Below, piece by piece: positions 23,496-35,548 of a stretch of DNA of 64,000 nt. A program made the position numbers and the translations under genes. Under the pieces are notes generated by a model. The model saw only the letters and a list, made by a program, of their open reading frames with translations. It made no database searches and was not told the DNA's origin. This stretch comes from Straminergon stramineum (taxonomy: Eukaryota; Streptophyta; Bryopsida; Hypnales; Calliergonaceae), in assembly GCA_963920665.1 (NCBI GenBank), contig OY987264.1, positions 25,338,906 to 25,402,905 on the forward strand, given 5' to 3'. Within the stretch, counting starts at the first letter, position 1. Each line of letters starts with the position of its first letter.

Positions 23496-24193
23496 CATGG
23501 TTCTTCAGATAGTGTTTTCAACCTCAAAGTGTCAAAAATACTGTTGAAAATACTGTCGAAAATCACACCCATTTTTGTACAGTAGCGAGCCTTCGTAAGC
23601 CTCACTTGCCCATGCTGCTCCAGTCTCTGCTGATCAGACAGAGAAAACTTTATTCTCTTTGTGCCCAAGCTTCAATCAGTTGTGCTCAAGGATGGGGTGA
23701 TGATTATCATCCATACTGCACCACCAAGACGGAGTCGCCCGACTGACTGACGGAGAGGCCCTGAGTCCAATTACCTTGTGCCAGCAAACTGGGGCATCTG
23801 CTGGCCGGCTGCTGCAGCCTTTCCCCCCCTGAGATTCATTCCAGTTCAGTTGCTAGTCTAACTTAAGTATTGTCACCAAACTGAACCTTTGTGCATCAGT
23901 CCCATTTGCACTCCACATTCACAAATGCTGGGCACATGGAGCCCTGGCATCTGAGTTCCCAGAAACCTTGTCTTCTTCCCCGCCCGTCCACCCGCCCCCA
24001 CCATCACCACCACCACCTGCCACAGGGTGGGCTCTGCCGGAAGGAGGGCATCACGTTCAGTTATCATCTCTGCTGCTGGAGGGCACACACCTCCACACTT
24101 TGGGAAACCAGCCCACTGGGGGCTCCCCGTTCAAGGTTCTGGAAGTGACCGACTGATCTGCCTCCTCATGGTTAAGTTACTGCACTGACTACC
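23496..24193. other. GC- and CpG-richer island without an assigned gene
   Basis: From about 23590 to 24180 the composition rises well above the surroundings, with CG dinucleotides ('agtcgcccgactgactgacgg', 'ccccgcccgtccacccgcccc') and a CAC/ACC-rich run at 23996-24020. Frames on both strands (23873-24088 reverse, 23891-24148 and 23968-24156 forward) overlap each other and look like by-products of high GC. No inverted ends are evident. It may be unique host sequence, for example near a gene or an exon, but I cannot name one. Confidence 0.35.
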
Positions 24194-24597
24194 TTAACCC
24201 TTAAACGTCAACACGGACGTTTTGTGTCCGATGGATGACAAGGAATTCTCCTTGTGTAGGACAGAAGTGCAACTATTCATCCTCGGAATTAGGGGTGGGA
24301 AGGGAAGATCTTCTACAATAGTTTGACCTCCAATGGATATTTTGTTTTATTTAAAAGTAGATGATGTCACACGGTTCCAAAAACCATGATTTCCACAATC
24401 ACCAATCCGTCCTTTAAGGGTTAAATTGAGTTGGCCTACTACAACAACTTAATCCTTAGAGAACGCAATCCCTATGACTAAGGTAGTCAACAAAACTGCT
24501 CTGATTATTGGACCAATAGGTGCATTTTGTTTTACCACAGTCTACAATGAAATCATCCATCGGGCACGAAACGTCCTTGTCGACATTTAAGGGTTAA
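24194..24597. mobile_element. TTAA/CCC compound element (PB5): 231-bp unit plus extra end
   Basis: Left end TTAACCCTTAAACGTCAACA then 'cggacgttttgtgtccgatg'. Right end in reverse complement TTAACCCTTAAATGTCGACA then 'aggacgtttcgtgcccgatg'. This gives about 45 bp of terminal inverted repeat with few mismatches. A second internal right end, 'cgtcctttaagggttaa' at 24408-24424, defines a 231-bp unit (24194-24424). That unit recurs at 47753-47985 and, decayed, at 38369-38596. The larger 404-bp form is either the parental element or two ends of neighbours sharing the TTAA at 24421. Confidence 0.7.
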
Positions 24598-24971
24598 CTT
24601 AGGAAGGGTGCAAATTTAGGAGCGATAAAAATAAAGAAAAAGAAAAACAAGTAGCAAAGTATGCTATGGTAGAAGCACCCAAATGTAACACGTGTCATTC
24701 ACAAACACCTAAAAAAGAACCAAAATCCAAGCGCTTGTGGACCCAAAGTAGACAAGTAGGGTTCCAAGGAGTTGTCACTTTTTCAAGAAGTAGCCAATCA
24801 CTGACACTTGATCCAAGTTTAGAGTGTGTCGATATGTCCGTGCCTACTTTGGTGTTAGTCTAGTGTCCACAATAGGTGCAACTATGAAGTTCTTTTCAAA
24901 AGTTCGTATAATATTCCTACAAGCTCAGAAAAATATGAAACCAATTTTGTTGGTTTCCTAAACCATTTCCT

Positions 24972-24976
<5 letters not shown>
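24598..24976. other. Gene-free spacer
   Basis: A short 65-codon frame at 24666-24863 has no recognisable domain. No repeat ends seen. Confidence 0.3.

Positions 24977-25020
<44 letters not shown>
24977..25020. repeat. (AC)22 microsatellite
   Basis: A perfect run of 22 AC dinucleotides, preceded by 'cctcacat' and followed by a C and a T-run. It is likely length-polymorphic. Confidence 0.98.
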
Positions 25021-25021
<1 letters not shown>

Positions 25022-27674
25022 ATTTTTTTTCCTATACACATACTCCGTATGTATCAAGAGATCCAAAATAAGTGTTGCCTTTAGGTGCTTCTACCTTACA
25101 AGAGGCTCTTATAAGAGGTTGAGTCTCTGGAGCTCAACATATATGAAACAACTAAACCAAAGCGAGTGGTGAAGAACAATGTCTCTCTTTTCATGTTTTT
25201 CATGTTTAAGGTGGCTTGGTTTATAAGTAGGGGAACTACTCAAACTTCCTTATAGCTTCTTTTGTCGAAGCAAAACCTCCCCTCTCTACAATAAACCAAT
25301 CTTGGACAAGCAAACCATCCATGACAAGTACCTAGGAATTGACCCATTAGAGTCTTACACCAACCCATGACAAATTTTTTTTAATAAGTGAGATTAGGAC
25401 TACATTAGGTTGGTTAGTGACCAAAATCAATGCCTTAAGTGATGGGGATGGAGTTATTAGTAATAGCTTTAAGAACTTCTACCTTTTTTGTGTAAATTCA
25501 TCACAAGAAGTTATTTTTTTGTATTCCTTCGTGTTGTAGTCATGTTAGGAAATGGGGTAGCCATGTTAACAAATATTGTGATTGCTTTAGGTGTTAAGAT
25601 GATCATTATGGAATTCAGGTTGTTTTTTCTTATTTTATGAAGTATCAAAGTAGCAATATAAAATGTTATAGAGGTGCTCCAAGTTTCAATATTCATCCAC
25701 ACATTGCATAGAAAATCTCACATTAGCACATTTCACATGTCAATAATTCTATTTTCATCCACAATCTAGCAATTTCATCCAAGATTTTTTTTATTTAAAA
25801 TTTTTCTAGCAAAAAACTTCATGGTTTGCTTCCATTTTTTAGCCAATTATTTTTTCTAGTGCAATCTAGCATTGTAATGCCCAAAAAAGCCTTGTTATGG
25901 ATACACTTTTGTTGGTTTGAGGGTAGTCTAGAGACTCTTTGGGGCCAATTGGGCAACATACTTCAAAAAATTAGAATAAATTCATACTTTGACAAAACAA
26001 ATAAATTTCAATTGCTATCTTCATTTCTCAAATTTGACTTTGTATGGAAAAAAATCTATTTTTTTGCTAACAACAACATGGCAAACCACTTGTTCTACTT
26101 GTCATAGGCTATTTTACCTTAGTCCAAAGTCCAAAAAATCAGATATAAATTGGTACAATCACTAGTTGAAACATGCCTATGTAGACTAGACAAGTGGCCC
26201 ACAAGTAGATCCACATGACTAGTTTGACCACATGTGGATCTTCTTGAGGATCTTTTCCTTTGTCTAAGCAAATCTTGTTTCCACTAGTGTATATAATGGC
26301 ATTTTATTTCTAGAAAACAAATATATTGCAAATATTTTGACTTTAGTAAATTAGTACTACATACATAAATATGGGAAATCTATGTACTAAAACTTGTGTG
26401 CATTCTAATTGGAAATTAGAATAATTATAATTAATAAATACAAATGTAACATTATTAGTGAACTAAGCAAGTGAACAAGTGTATACTCTTGATCACAATT
26501 GGGGCAAATGTAATCTTCTTCAATAAGGCAAAAGGTTTCCCTAAATAAAAATCCAAAGCTTAAGTATTATGCACATGTCAATATTGAAGATATTGTATTT
26601 TGGAAATTCAAGAAACAAGTAAATTAGAGAAGATGCACCAACAACGATCATATGCTCAAGAAATATATCAAATATATAGCTACATCAAAGGAGTATCTAA
26701 CTCTAGTTTCAAATGGTCATCTTTACCAATTATTCTCTCCATATTAGTGAACACAATATTATTTTAGTACAAACCTTCCAAACACTCTACTATTGCTTTA
26801 TAGTAGTATACAACCCACTATTCATGGTTGTTGAAACAATTCAATATCATTTGATTGTTGAAATTGGAAAATATGATAAATTGAACCAAGGACAAAAATT
26901 GTAGATCCATTCTTCATTTGGAGCTTTCCAATGCAGTTAATTCTTCTCCAAATTTAGAACTAATTACATATTCTAAAAGCTAAGGAGGGACAAAATACAT
27001 TAAAATTTGAGGTATAGGCTATTGCAGTATTACTCAACCATCTCTTTAAATTATGTAAAGCAAAAAATTGCACCTACAACTCCCACAAATTAGGTCTTAT
27101 TCATTACTATCCACCAATATTGTTTTGGCTCTAGACTTCTCTTCAAAGCCTCAAATCAAGTGAGCATCTAGTAGATTGATAGAAGATTAGTGATAAATTG
27201 GTGGTGGATTTAATGTTTACAACTTCTAGAGCTATCTAATTAACCAAGATTGTGCTTTATTGTTTCTAAATTTTTTGACTTCTCCTTTTCTTTGTCTCAT
27301 TCTTGTTTGATTTGCTTTAGAATTTAATATTTTTTCTTTATCTTGTGCAACTTTCAAAATATATTATTAGTTTTAAATTTGGTGAAGAATTGACCATGTA
27401 GTTAGGGACTCAATAAGGAATGGATTGTTTTGTCCTGAGCTCTAGTAACGGTTTAAGATTTGTGATAATTAAGGACATGCATACTTTAATATAGAGCAAA
27501 AATGACTCAAATAGAGACACAAGCTATCAATATATTAGTATGGTACTATGGTAGAAGATCTAAATTATGTGTGTCATTTTAAATACTTTAACAAAATGCA
27601 AGAGTATATTTTTGTAGAGGTGTATGGATCTCTCTAAAGACATAGAGGGATATTTGAATACAAGAGGGTGCTTT
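25021..27674. other. AT-rich gene-free DNA
   Basis: No gene supported. The only ordered structure I see is an 11-bp inverted repeat at 26207-26217 and 26231-26241 (agatccacatg / catgtggatct). The 93-codon frame at 25826-26107 has no recognisable content. Confidence 0.35.
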
Positions 27675-29930
27675 TGAGTCCCAATTTGACACTGGGTTCA
27701 TTGTTTTTTTTTGTTTTTTTTTGTTATTTTATAGTTTTGAATGTAGTTTTATATACAAAAAGCTTCCCAAAGAGTGTAGAACCAAAATATATGTTACATA
27801 CCAATATAGCATTTGGTCTAAAAATAGAATATTATGGCTAGGATATCCCAAACCACTACTTGTATATAGGTTAGAACCCGACTAATGGTAGTAAATTAGA
27901 AGATTATTTATTATTGGTAGATCGGCTTAAATTCCGCATGCAAGAGACATGTCTAGGCTAAAATTGGTCAAGGGACCCCTAGTGCAATGTTTAAGTCAAT
28001 TTTCGGCAATAAGTTCTAGTTTTTGCATTTCATCAACAAAATGACGGAACCCCAATTATTAGTCTACATGAGTTGATTATAGCGAGATGGGACCGTAGAT
28101 GAATCTTCAACCAAAGGAGGGTGACTTGGGGTTAAAATCATACCAAAGATTGAACGGAGAAGCCCATTTGCCAGGATTCCCTTCAATGTGAGAGATTCCT
28201 TGGATACCAGTATTTAAACGAGGGGGTGGATTTTATTCCCCCTAGGCTGATGTGTAGAGTAGGAATATGAGCCTACACATGTGTTGTGGGATTCCATAAG
28301 AGGTTTCTTAGAAAGTTTTGGAATTTTTTGATATTCAAAAAATGCTTTTTCAGATGGTCAACCACTAAAACCTACAATGAAAAATTCCTAGAAATTACCC
28401 ATGTGGAGTTAAAATCTAACAAAAAATTAGACTTGTTTTTTTTATGTTAATAACACGCCTCAACAAGTTTAAAGACATTCCGATAGTCACAAGTACCTAA
28501 ACTTGTGAGATTCCCCGACGATTGACATAATTTAAAGATTACGGTAGAGTTGACCAAGGGTGTCGTGAGGTTTGCAGTCAATCTAGAAAAGCACGGGGAT
28601 TCTGGTTGTGGTAGTCCTTGTTTGAAAACCAAAAACACCTATGACTAAAAAATCCACAATTCCAACATCAAACCAATCACAAAAACTAATTAAAATCCAT
28701 TTCCATTAATACTTACTTTTAAATAAAAGACAACTTTGCTATTGCTTTAGCAAAGTCACCTTCACCCACAACCCTCATAAAATATGTCCAACAATTTGCT
28801 CCCCTATATATTATCTTGTATCATCATAATCTAATTGCCCTCACTATCGCCTTATATACTAGTTTAGTATACTCATAAAAGTAAAAGCAATAAGAAAATA
28901 AAGAGTTAACTAAAATAACTACCAATTGATCTTTGAATTACCCCTAATTTGCAATTATAGAATGAATATTAAAATATATAGATGTCTATTTTTAACTAAT
29001 AGACAACCCACATTATGACAATAGATCAAGAGCATACAAAAGTAGAATGAGGTCGAAGATAGGTCTTTCCTTACTCCCCCGTACCTACTCAAGAGTCTAG
29101 GCTAGTTACTTTTATCAGAAAAGTCAAACTACAAATAATGGATTTTTACCTAATTTTGGTATTAAATTGGTGCTAGATTTGGTTGAGATTTTAGAATTAG
29201 GAAAAGGGGTGGGCAATATTTGTAGTCTAGATAAGGCCTTCTGAAGCCAATGGTGCAATCCATTTGTGATTTAGAGTTAATCTCCAAAAGTTAGGTTTAC
29301 GGATCAATGTAGAAAGTGAAAACCTTTGAAGATGAGGATGAAAATCCAAAGTGATAGGGTTACTTTAGAGGAATGAAAGGAGGTAGGTGCTAAGGAAAGA
29401 GGATAGAACGGCACCCCTTTTCCTCTCAAACTACCCCCATTTGTTGTATTTTAGTTCTTTGGGTCTAACTTATGTTGGAATTTTGGCGTTTTAAGCTAAA
29501 AACCTTGGAATGGTGTTTTGGGGGCAATTTTAGCCCATTGTTGTTCTTTCTCAAACTTTTGAAGGTCTTGTGGGTCCCTTGCACTTTGAGTCCTTCTCAC
29601 TAACTACCTTGAGTCTTTTAGAGCTTGGAGGATTTATTCCCGTTGGCTTTTGAGAAGTTTGTAGGTGTTACACTATTCCTTGAGGGTTTTTTTGGTCTCT
29701 TTTTATGTCTTGTCCTCGTATCAACCTTAGAGCAACCTCCCTTAGATCTTGGCAATGCCACTTTGGGGGGCCTTTAGATTGGATGTTAACATTGTACCAA
29801 CCCGTATATTGCTAATCATTGGCCTCGAAGTGCTCTTTGTCCATCCCATCTAGCTAAGTGGTTCACATGTTGAGCTCAAGCATGTGTGAAGTTTGATGGG
29901 TCCCACCAAGATGGTACGAGCCCCTAATTC
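27675..29930 (+). repeat. R1 repeat (copy R1d) with an internal ~470-bp insertion
   Basis: Aligns with R1c from 'ttgagtcccaatttgacactgggttcattg' onward: 'tatagcatttggtctaaa', 'gaacccgactaatgg', 'ggtggattttattccccc', 'aatgctttttcagatgg', 'gcatacaaaagtagaatgagg', 'ctccaaaagttaggtttacgga', 'gaggtaggtgct' variants and 'gagggtttttttggtctc'. Between about 28562 and 29030 there is extra AT-rich sequence absent from R1c, whose phrase 'gggagcatacaaaac' is uninterrupted. After the R1c endpoint it continues another ~230 bases, to 'gtcccaccaagatggta', where the next copy starts in tandem. Confidence 0.65.
28562..29030. repeat. Insertion within R1d, class unknown
   Basis: About 470 bases, defined only by comparison with the uninterrupted R1c copy. 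It is AT-rich, with no clear inverted ends and no target duplication that I can fix by eye. It could be a small transposon with decayed ends or an unrelated filler. Confidence 0.45.
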
Positions 29931-30813
29931 GTCACCAAGGGCTCACTCTTTTTTTCTTTTTTTTTTTGTATTTTGTCACTTTAATTTCACTTTATTATAC
30001 AAAAAGACCTAAAATGAGTGTAGAACCAAAATAAGAGTGTCACATTCCAATATAGTATTTGGTCTAGTTTTAGAATATTATAGCTAGAATGACCTAACCA
30101 CGAGTTGTAAATAGATTAGAACCCAACTAATCGTGGCCAGTGGGTCAATTAAGAGTGATTGGCGTATCAAGTTCAAAACCCCATATAGAAAGGGCATTTC
30201 TAAGCTAGAATTGGTTGAGGGAACCCTAGTGAGGCATAGGAATCAATTCCTGGAGATAGGTTATAGTTTCCCCATTTCATCGACGAAATAGCGAAACTCT
30301 AAATTGTAGGCTTGCAGATGTCGAAAATACCAAGGCAGGACTATGGAAGAATCTAAGGTCCAAAGAAGGTGGTTTGAGGTTAAATCCATATCTAGGAACC
30401 AATGGTGAAGTTAGTTCGCCAAGATTCCCTACATTGTGGAAGATTCCCCAGCCATCAATAATTAAATGAAGGGGTGGATTTTTTTCCCCCTAGGCTGATG
30501 TGTAGAGTAAAAATACAAGCCTAGACGTGTGTCGTAGGATCCTATGGGAGGTTCCATGAAAAGTTTCGTAATTTTCTAATAGAGAGAAGATGTCTTTCTG
30601 GATGGTCAATTGCCCAAATTTGTGATGAAATTTTTTTGGAAATTCCCCAAGTGGCGGTAAATTTCCACTAAAAATTCGCATAGCATGATTTATATTAATA
30701 AGCTACCCCAACAAGTTTCACGACATTCCAATAGTCAAAAGTACTTGAACCTGCCAAATTTCCCAATACATAACGAAATTTAAAGTCCACGGCAGGTTTG
30801 ACTAGCGGAGCGG
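29931..30813 (+). repeat. R1 repeat (copy R1e), broken by a family C insertion
   Basis: Starts 'cgagcccctaattcgtcaccaagggctcac' immediately after R1d, so the two form a direct tandem pair. It follows R1c through 'tatagtatttggtcta', 'ggaaccctagtgaggca', 'ggtggatttttttccccc' and 'gaagatgtctttctggatgg' up to 'gactagcggagcgg' at 30813, then stops. R1c continues from the same point as 'ggagcgggagcatac'. The rest of R1e was not found beyond 32210. Confidence 0.65.
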
Positions 30814-32210
30814 TGTTGAGTAGAGAGGCCTTGCCTTGGAAAAATGCAAGGCTTCTACCTGCAATTAAATGTGGCCCAAATAATGGAAGATCCCGTGGTC
30901 ATATAAAATCAGAAATATAATAATAAACCCCCGGATGATGCCATATGAACCAAAATACTATCACATTTTTATATACCCTTGAAAAGATGTCATGGAGTCT
31001 CAAGATACATCATATGAGATAGAAGAAAAAGTCATATCCTCTATAAACTCCCCTTGGAGAAGTATTTGATAGATGAATGAGTGCCATGTCCGCTCTACAA
31101 CTCCAAAATAAGAATGTGATATGTCCTTGGAAATCTAAAAAAAGTTCTACAACCTCTCCAAAATTCACTCAAAATTGAGATATTGTCTGACTTTTATAGT
31201 CGGTCAAAGTTCACCCTTCCCAACTCAAAGGCAACTCACTTATACTTCACTTTCAAGCTCATAACTTTCACATACTAGCTCCAAACTAAAAAAATAAACC
31301 TATTTTGAAAGATACCATAAATATATACAACCTCCCCTAGTTTCACTCAAATCTAAGATATTGTCTTACTTTCATAGCCTTTCAAAGTTTACTCTCTTGA
31401 AAACTCGAAAGTAGCTCTTCACCTCTTCACTCCCAAATCCATAACTTTCACATAATAACACCAAAAAAAGAAAATAAACCCATTTTGAAAAGATAAAAAA
31501 AGTATTTACAACCTCTCCAAGTTTCACTAAAAAATAAAGTACTATCTAACTTTTATAGTTTACCAAAGTTCATTGTCTTGAAAGTCCAAGGCAACTCCAC
31601 AACACTTCACTATTCAACTCATAACTTACACATACTACCTCCAAATTTAGTGAGTGATAGATTTTCGGAAAAAACAAAACAAGATACAGAAGCTTTCAAA
31701 ATTTCATTGCAAAAAACTCCATGTACAAATGTGTCATGCTTTTCCAAAGTGACGGGTTCTCCCAAGTAAATAAGGAGGAAGAAGAAGATGACCCTCCACC
31801 TTATCTGCCACTTCAACCTCTATGCCATCTACCTAAGCTAGTAGATTTTGGCCACTAAGATGCCACATGGATAAAATACACCCATGAGCCACCTCCTATG
31901 CTCCATAAGTCTATTCACATCATCTACGTAGACTTCTAATCCATTAAAAACAAGCTTTACCTTTTGTTTTTTACAATTTCAAACAAGCAAACTAAAATAT
32001 TAAAACATCTTCAAGTATAAAAATAAAAGAACTAAATGTTTGTCAAATAGAGATAAAAAAAAAAGTTCAAGTGGAGTATGATCCCATTTGTTTCTTGGGA
32101 CTTTAGAAAAAAAAAACTCCAATTTATCAAACAATTATGTATTTTCACATAATAAACGCATTTTCAATGCGACAATGTAAATATATGGAGAGTAGAGAAG
32201 ATCTTTATAC
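30814..32210 (-). repeat. Family C LTR-like repeat, inverted (copy C3)
   Basis: About 1.4 kb, the reverse complement of C2 (12850-14077). Forward-strand landmarks are 'tgttgagtagagaggccttg' (the LTR-like end), 'gttctacaacctctcc', three tandem units with 'caactcaaaggcaactca' and 'ataactttcacataatac' variants, then 'ttttggccactaagatgcca', 'tggataaaatacacccatg', 'ccattaaaaacaagc' and 'atgtattttcacataataaac'. It begins exactly where R1e is broken. The inner tandem period is about 170-180 bp. Frames at 31578-31769 and 31619-31816 are inside it and are not genes. Confidence 0.65.
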
Positions 32211-32303
32211 AAGTGGGGTGGTAAGAGGTAAAACAAACCATTTGGGATATATAAATTAGAATTACTAAGAAATCAACTCGTGTCAAACTTAAGTAAAAAG
32301 TAG

Positions 32304-32680
32304 GAATTATGTTCAAAGTAGAATTTCAGACCTCATTTTGGCATAGTAGAATAATTTATTTCAAAAAATATTTCACTAAGAAAAGTTAGGAAATCAAGCT
32401 AAGTTTCATCTCCAAAAAACCGTTTGGGATTTAGAGTCTCCAATCAAAAGTTATGGACAAATTTTAGAGAGGGGTTGGAAAGGACATTTTCATTAACATT
32501 TTCAAACATCCTTTGTGAATTTTGTCCATAAATTGTTTTTGGAGGCTCAAAATCACAAAAGATTTTCCGAAAATGAAACTTAGATTGATTTACCGACTTT
32601 TTCTAGTTCAAAGTTTTTTGAAATAAGTTATTAAACTATATCAAAATGAGGTTTGAAATTCTACTTTGAACATAATTTCA
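32304..32680. mobile_element. Long foldback element, ~170-bp arms
   Basis: The left arm starts 'gaattatgttcaaagtagaa' at 32304. The right arm ends in its inverse, 'ttctactttgaacataattt' near 32659-32678. The arms remain alignable inward through 'acctcattttg', 'aagtttcat', 'gagtctcc' against 'gagcctcc', and 'ttatggacaaa' near 32450 and 32525, leaving a central gap of only a few tens of bases. A transcript would fold into one long imperfect hairpin. No CACTA or TTAA/CCC end is evident. Confidence 0.7.
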
Positions 32681-33306
32681 ATGTTTTGACAATGAGTAGT
32701 CAAGCTCTCATCTTCAAATTGTCCCATACCCTTTGAGAATTCATGATGGACAATGGATTTGATTATAAAAATAACCTCTCCCCTCTCCATTCTACAACAT
32801 GTCACATAACTGATTGTTTCTTTTGACAAACAAATTTTGTTTGGATGGTCATATGTCAAATGACATATTGGTTATTGATTCAATTGGTCTTGTGGATGTT
32901 TTTGTTTTTATTTCCGTATAGAATTAGGAGTAACCTCTCTATTAGGCTAAAGAAAGCCATAGATAATCTACTTCCTTGCCACCACATCTTTCTACATTGG
33001 GTCAAATTTATTAATTCAGAAAATGTCAGAGAAGTACCCTGGTCTATACTTGGGCGAGAGGCTACCCAAGACCCTGCCCAAGCTCTTCCATGCATTCCCA
33101 AGCAAATTTCCCTATAGTGTTAATTATCCTACCTATGCTCCCCTCCCCTCCCAATGAAAAATGACATTTTGCCCCATAACTATTCATAGGCACATCTGAT
33201 TGTAAATTTTTTTTTGGACTAGCAAGGTACTCCTCATCCCCGTAGCCCAAAAAATTTCAAAAAATATAGTGAATTTTTGTGTTTGTAGTAAATTGCCCAA
33301 AATCGC
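32681..33306. other. Gene-free stretch
   Basis: Overlapping frames on both strands (32845-33117 forward, 32880-33101 and 33062-33250 reverse) have no recognisable domains. A terminal-type sequence follows at 33311. Confidence 0.35.
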
Positions 33307-33310
33307 TATT

Positions 33311-33345
33311 TGCCAAAAAACACAGCTTGGTCCTTTAGGGGTTAA
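33311..33345 (-). repeat. Isolated TTAA/CCC-family terminus
   Basis: In reverse complement it reads TTAACCCCTAAAGGACCAAG followed by 'ctgtgttttttgg', closely matching the left end of the element at 60590 (TTAACCCCTCAAGGACCAAG then 'gtgtgttttttgg'). The other end of this copy was not found. Confidence 0.55.
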
Positions 33346-35396
33346 GTTTTGCATTCATTAGTGAGTATTTATGTTATTGATTTTAGAGCTTTCACACAAC
33401 ACTTCCAAATTGTGGTTCAAGAATAAAGTAGGGTGCTCTAAAAGGGACCTTGCTCTAAAGGTGACCACTAACACAAAGGTACGTTTTGATTTTTTCAAAG
33501 TACCAATAGTGTACATTTCAAGAGGTGATTACTTTTAGGGAGCATTGTGTTTCAACTTAAAAAATTTGTAACTAATTGCATCATGGTCTAAAAAATATGA
33601 AATGACTTAGGTTGGATGCCAATTTTATTTTTCCTCTTATCAAAATTTACTAAAATTTGTTTCAAGGAGTTCATCTTCCTCCCAAATACAATCACCTCTT
33701 AAAATATCATTCTAAGAGCAGACTACCTTACACAATCAAATATAAGCCTATTTCATATCAAATATTTGAATTTTTCCTAAGAAATGAGATTAACATATAT
33801 TTTAACTTAAAAATTTTATGCAAGATTCCTCCCTACAAAATGATTTGTTTTTCAAGAAGAAACTTCTAAAAAATACAATATCTATTTTTGAAAATACAAT
33901 TTGTTGATCCTAACCATTGGGTACAATATTGGATTGTAGTAGTTGTAATTAATCTATTGTTACTATTATTATGATCACACTAAGATATAGGTTGTTCATA
34001 TTGGGTGCTTTCAAAGAGGATACATAGATATAAGAGTGTCCATGGTTAAAGGGTACTATTGATTTTTAAAGAGCAATTAGGTTTAGTGGGCTTCTAGGCT
34101 AACTAAAGAATTTTTAGTCACATTGTCACAAGGATTTGCTACTAGGTTTAGAATAGCTTGGGGACTTTATTATACTAGTGCTTTGTATTTAACCTAAAAT
34201 ATCCTAAAGAATAATGAACCTACCCTCAAAACTCCTTTTTAACTAAATCCCTATCTTACAATTCTCACTATACCCTAAAAATTGTCATACCTAACTTTGA
34301 TCTAGTATAAATGCTGGACAGTAACTCCAAAAAATTTGAAACTTTTCCACATTGTAAATCAACTATCCAAATAATTGAATACCAATTTTCATAGAAAACT
34401 AAAACATTTTCCAACTTTGGTGAATATTTTTACTACTATTGACTTTTTGTCCTTTCCGAAATACTCTAAACTACTATAGTTGATTTTGACCTAGAGTATC
34501 TTTTGGACAATCTCTCCAAATGTTTTGAAAATTGATATAGAGTAGATCAACTTATCAACTCATTACATACCAAATTTCACCCTAATCCACGATACTATCC
34601 AGTTTAGGTGGACATTTCCCCACCACGACTTCCTTAGTCATTGTTTCCTACACCCGGTTGTATTTTTGTGCATTGCTTATAGATCCTAATTCCATAGAAG
34701 TCAAGGTTTTGACACAAGGTAGAGAGTGAGTAAAGGAAGGTATCCTCAAAGTTTCATAGCCATAGCTCAAATACTCCATAAGATCCAAGCTCCTCAATAC
34801 ACCTTCCTTGGATGCCGTAGATTTCAAACACCTCTACTTGTAGCCTCATATCTCCTTCTCTATAATAGATCTAGATCTCAAACTTAGCATCATAGTAAAT
34901 CAACCTCCTAAAAATTTAGACATAGAAGTTTGCCTTGATTCAACACTTTATGAAAACACAACACAATATCCTTCACATAAATGTTTCTTTCAATATAAAA
35001 TCCAACAACAAAACATAGTTTGCACTTCTAACTGCCTATCACACCTCCCAACTACTGAAAATACAAGAAAAAATCAAGGGACTAGCCCTTGCTTTGAAGT
35101 AGCCACCACAACCAAAGATAGCTAGCTATTGGCTAATCCCAACCCTTACCCTACTAACCCAAGTATCAACTACTAACCAACCAGTTATCAATCAACAAAG
35201 CACCCAATACTAAACAACTCCCAATACTAGACACTCCTTTCTAACAATCAAAGATACTTATTTCAACTAGTAGATGGCACATTACAACAACATGAGCATT
35301 AAAAAAGTTTTCTTGGTAGTTGGAAAATGAATGTTAGATGATAATAGGAATTATTCTTAAATCAAATCCTACATAATTGTCTTTGAGGATTGGTAA
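33346..35396. other. AT-rich gene-free DNA
   Basis: About 2 kb with no supported gene and no terminal repeats. Reading frames are short (largest 70 codons at 33657-33869). Confidence 0.35.
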
Positions 35397-35548
35397 CACT
35401 ACAAGAACCCCATGTTTTTCGTGACGTGCCTCAATTTTTTGGAATGGATTTTTTTATGTCCAATGCAACAAGCCCATGTTTTTATGTCAAGAAAAACATC
35501 ACAATAAGATATTACATCAATTTGATCCCTCGGTTCAATTCCAAGACT
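35397..35548 (+). mobile_element. CACTA-like left end, truncated
   Basis: Starts CACTACAAGAACCCCATG, the canonical CACTACAAGAA type of terminus. The phrases 'tttttatgtcca' and 'gtttttatgtcaag' match the hairpin part of the element at 12428-12804, so the two are related. Sequence similarity stops at the PB4-like copy beginning at 35549, and no right end was found. Confidence 0.5.

Noticed and set aside
35529..35543. 'cggttcaattcc', resembling a tRNA B box
   Set aside because: It lies beside the decayed CACTA and PB4 ends, with no A box or cloverleaf in the upstream sequence.
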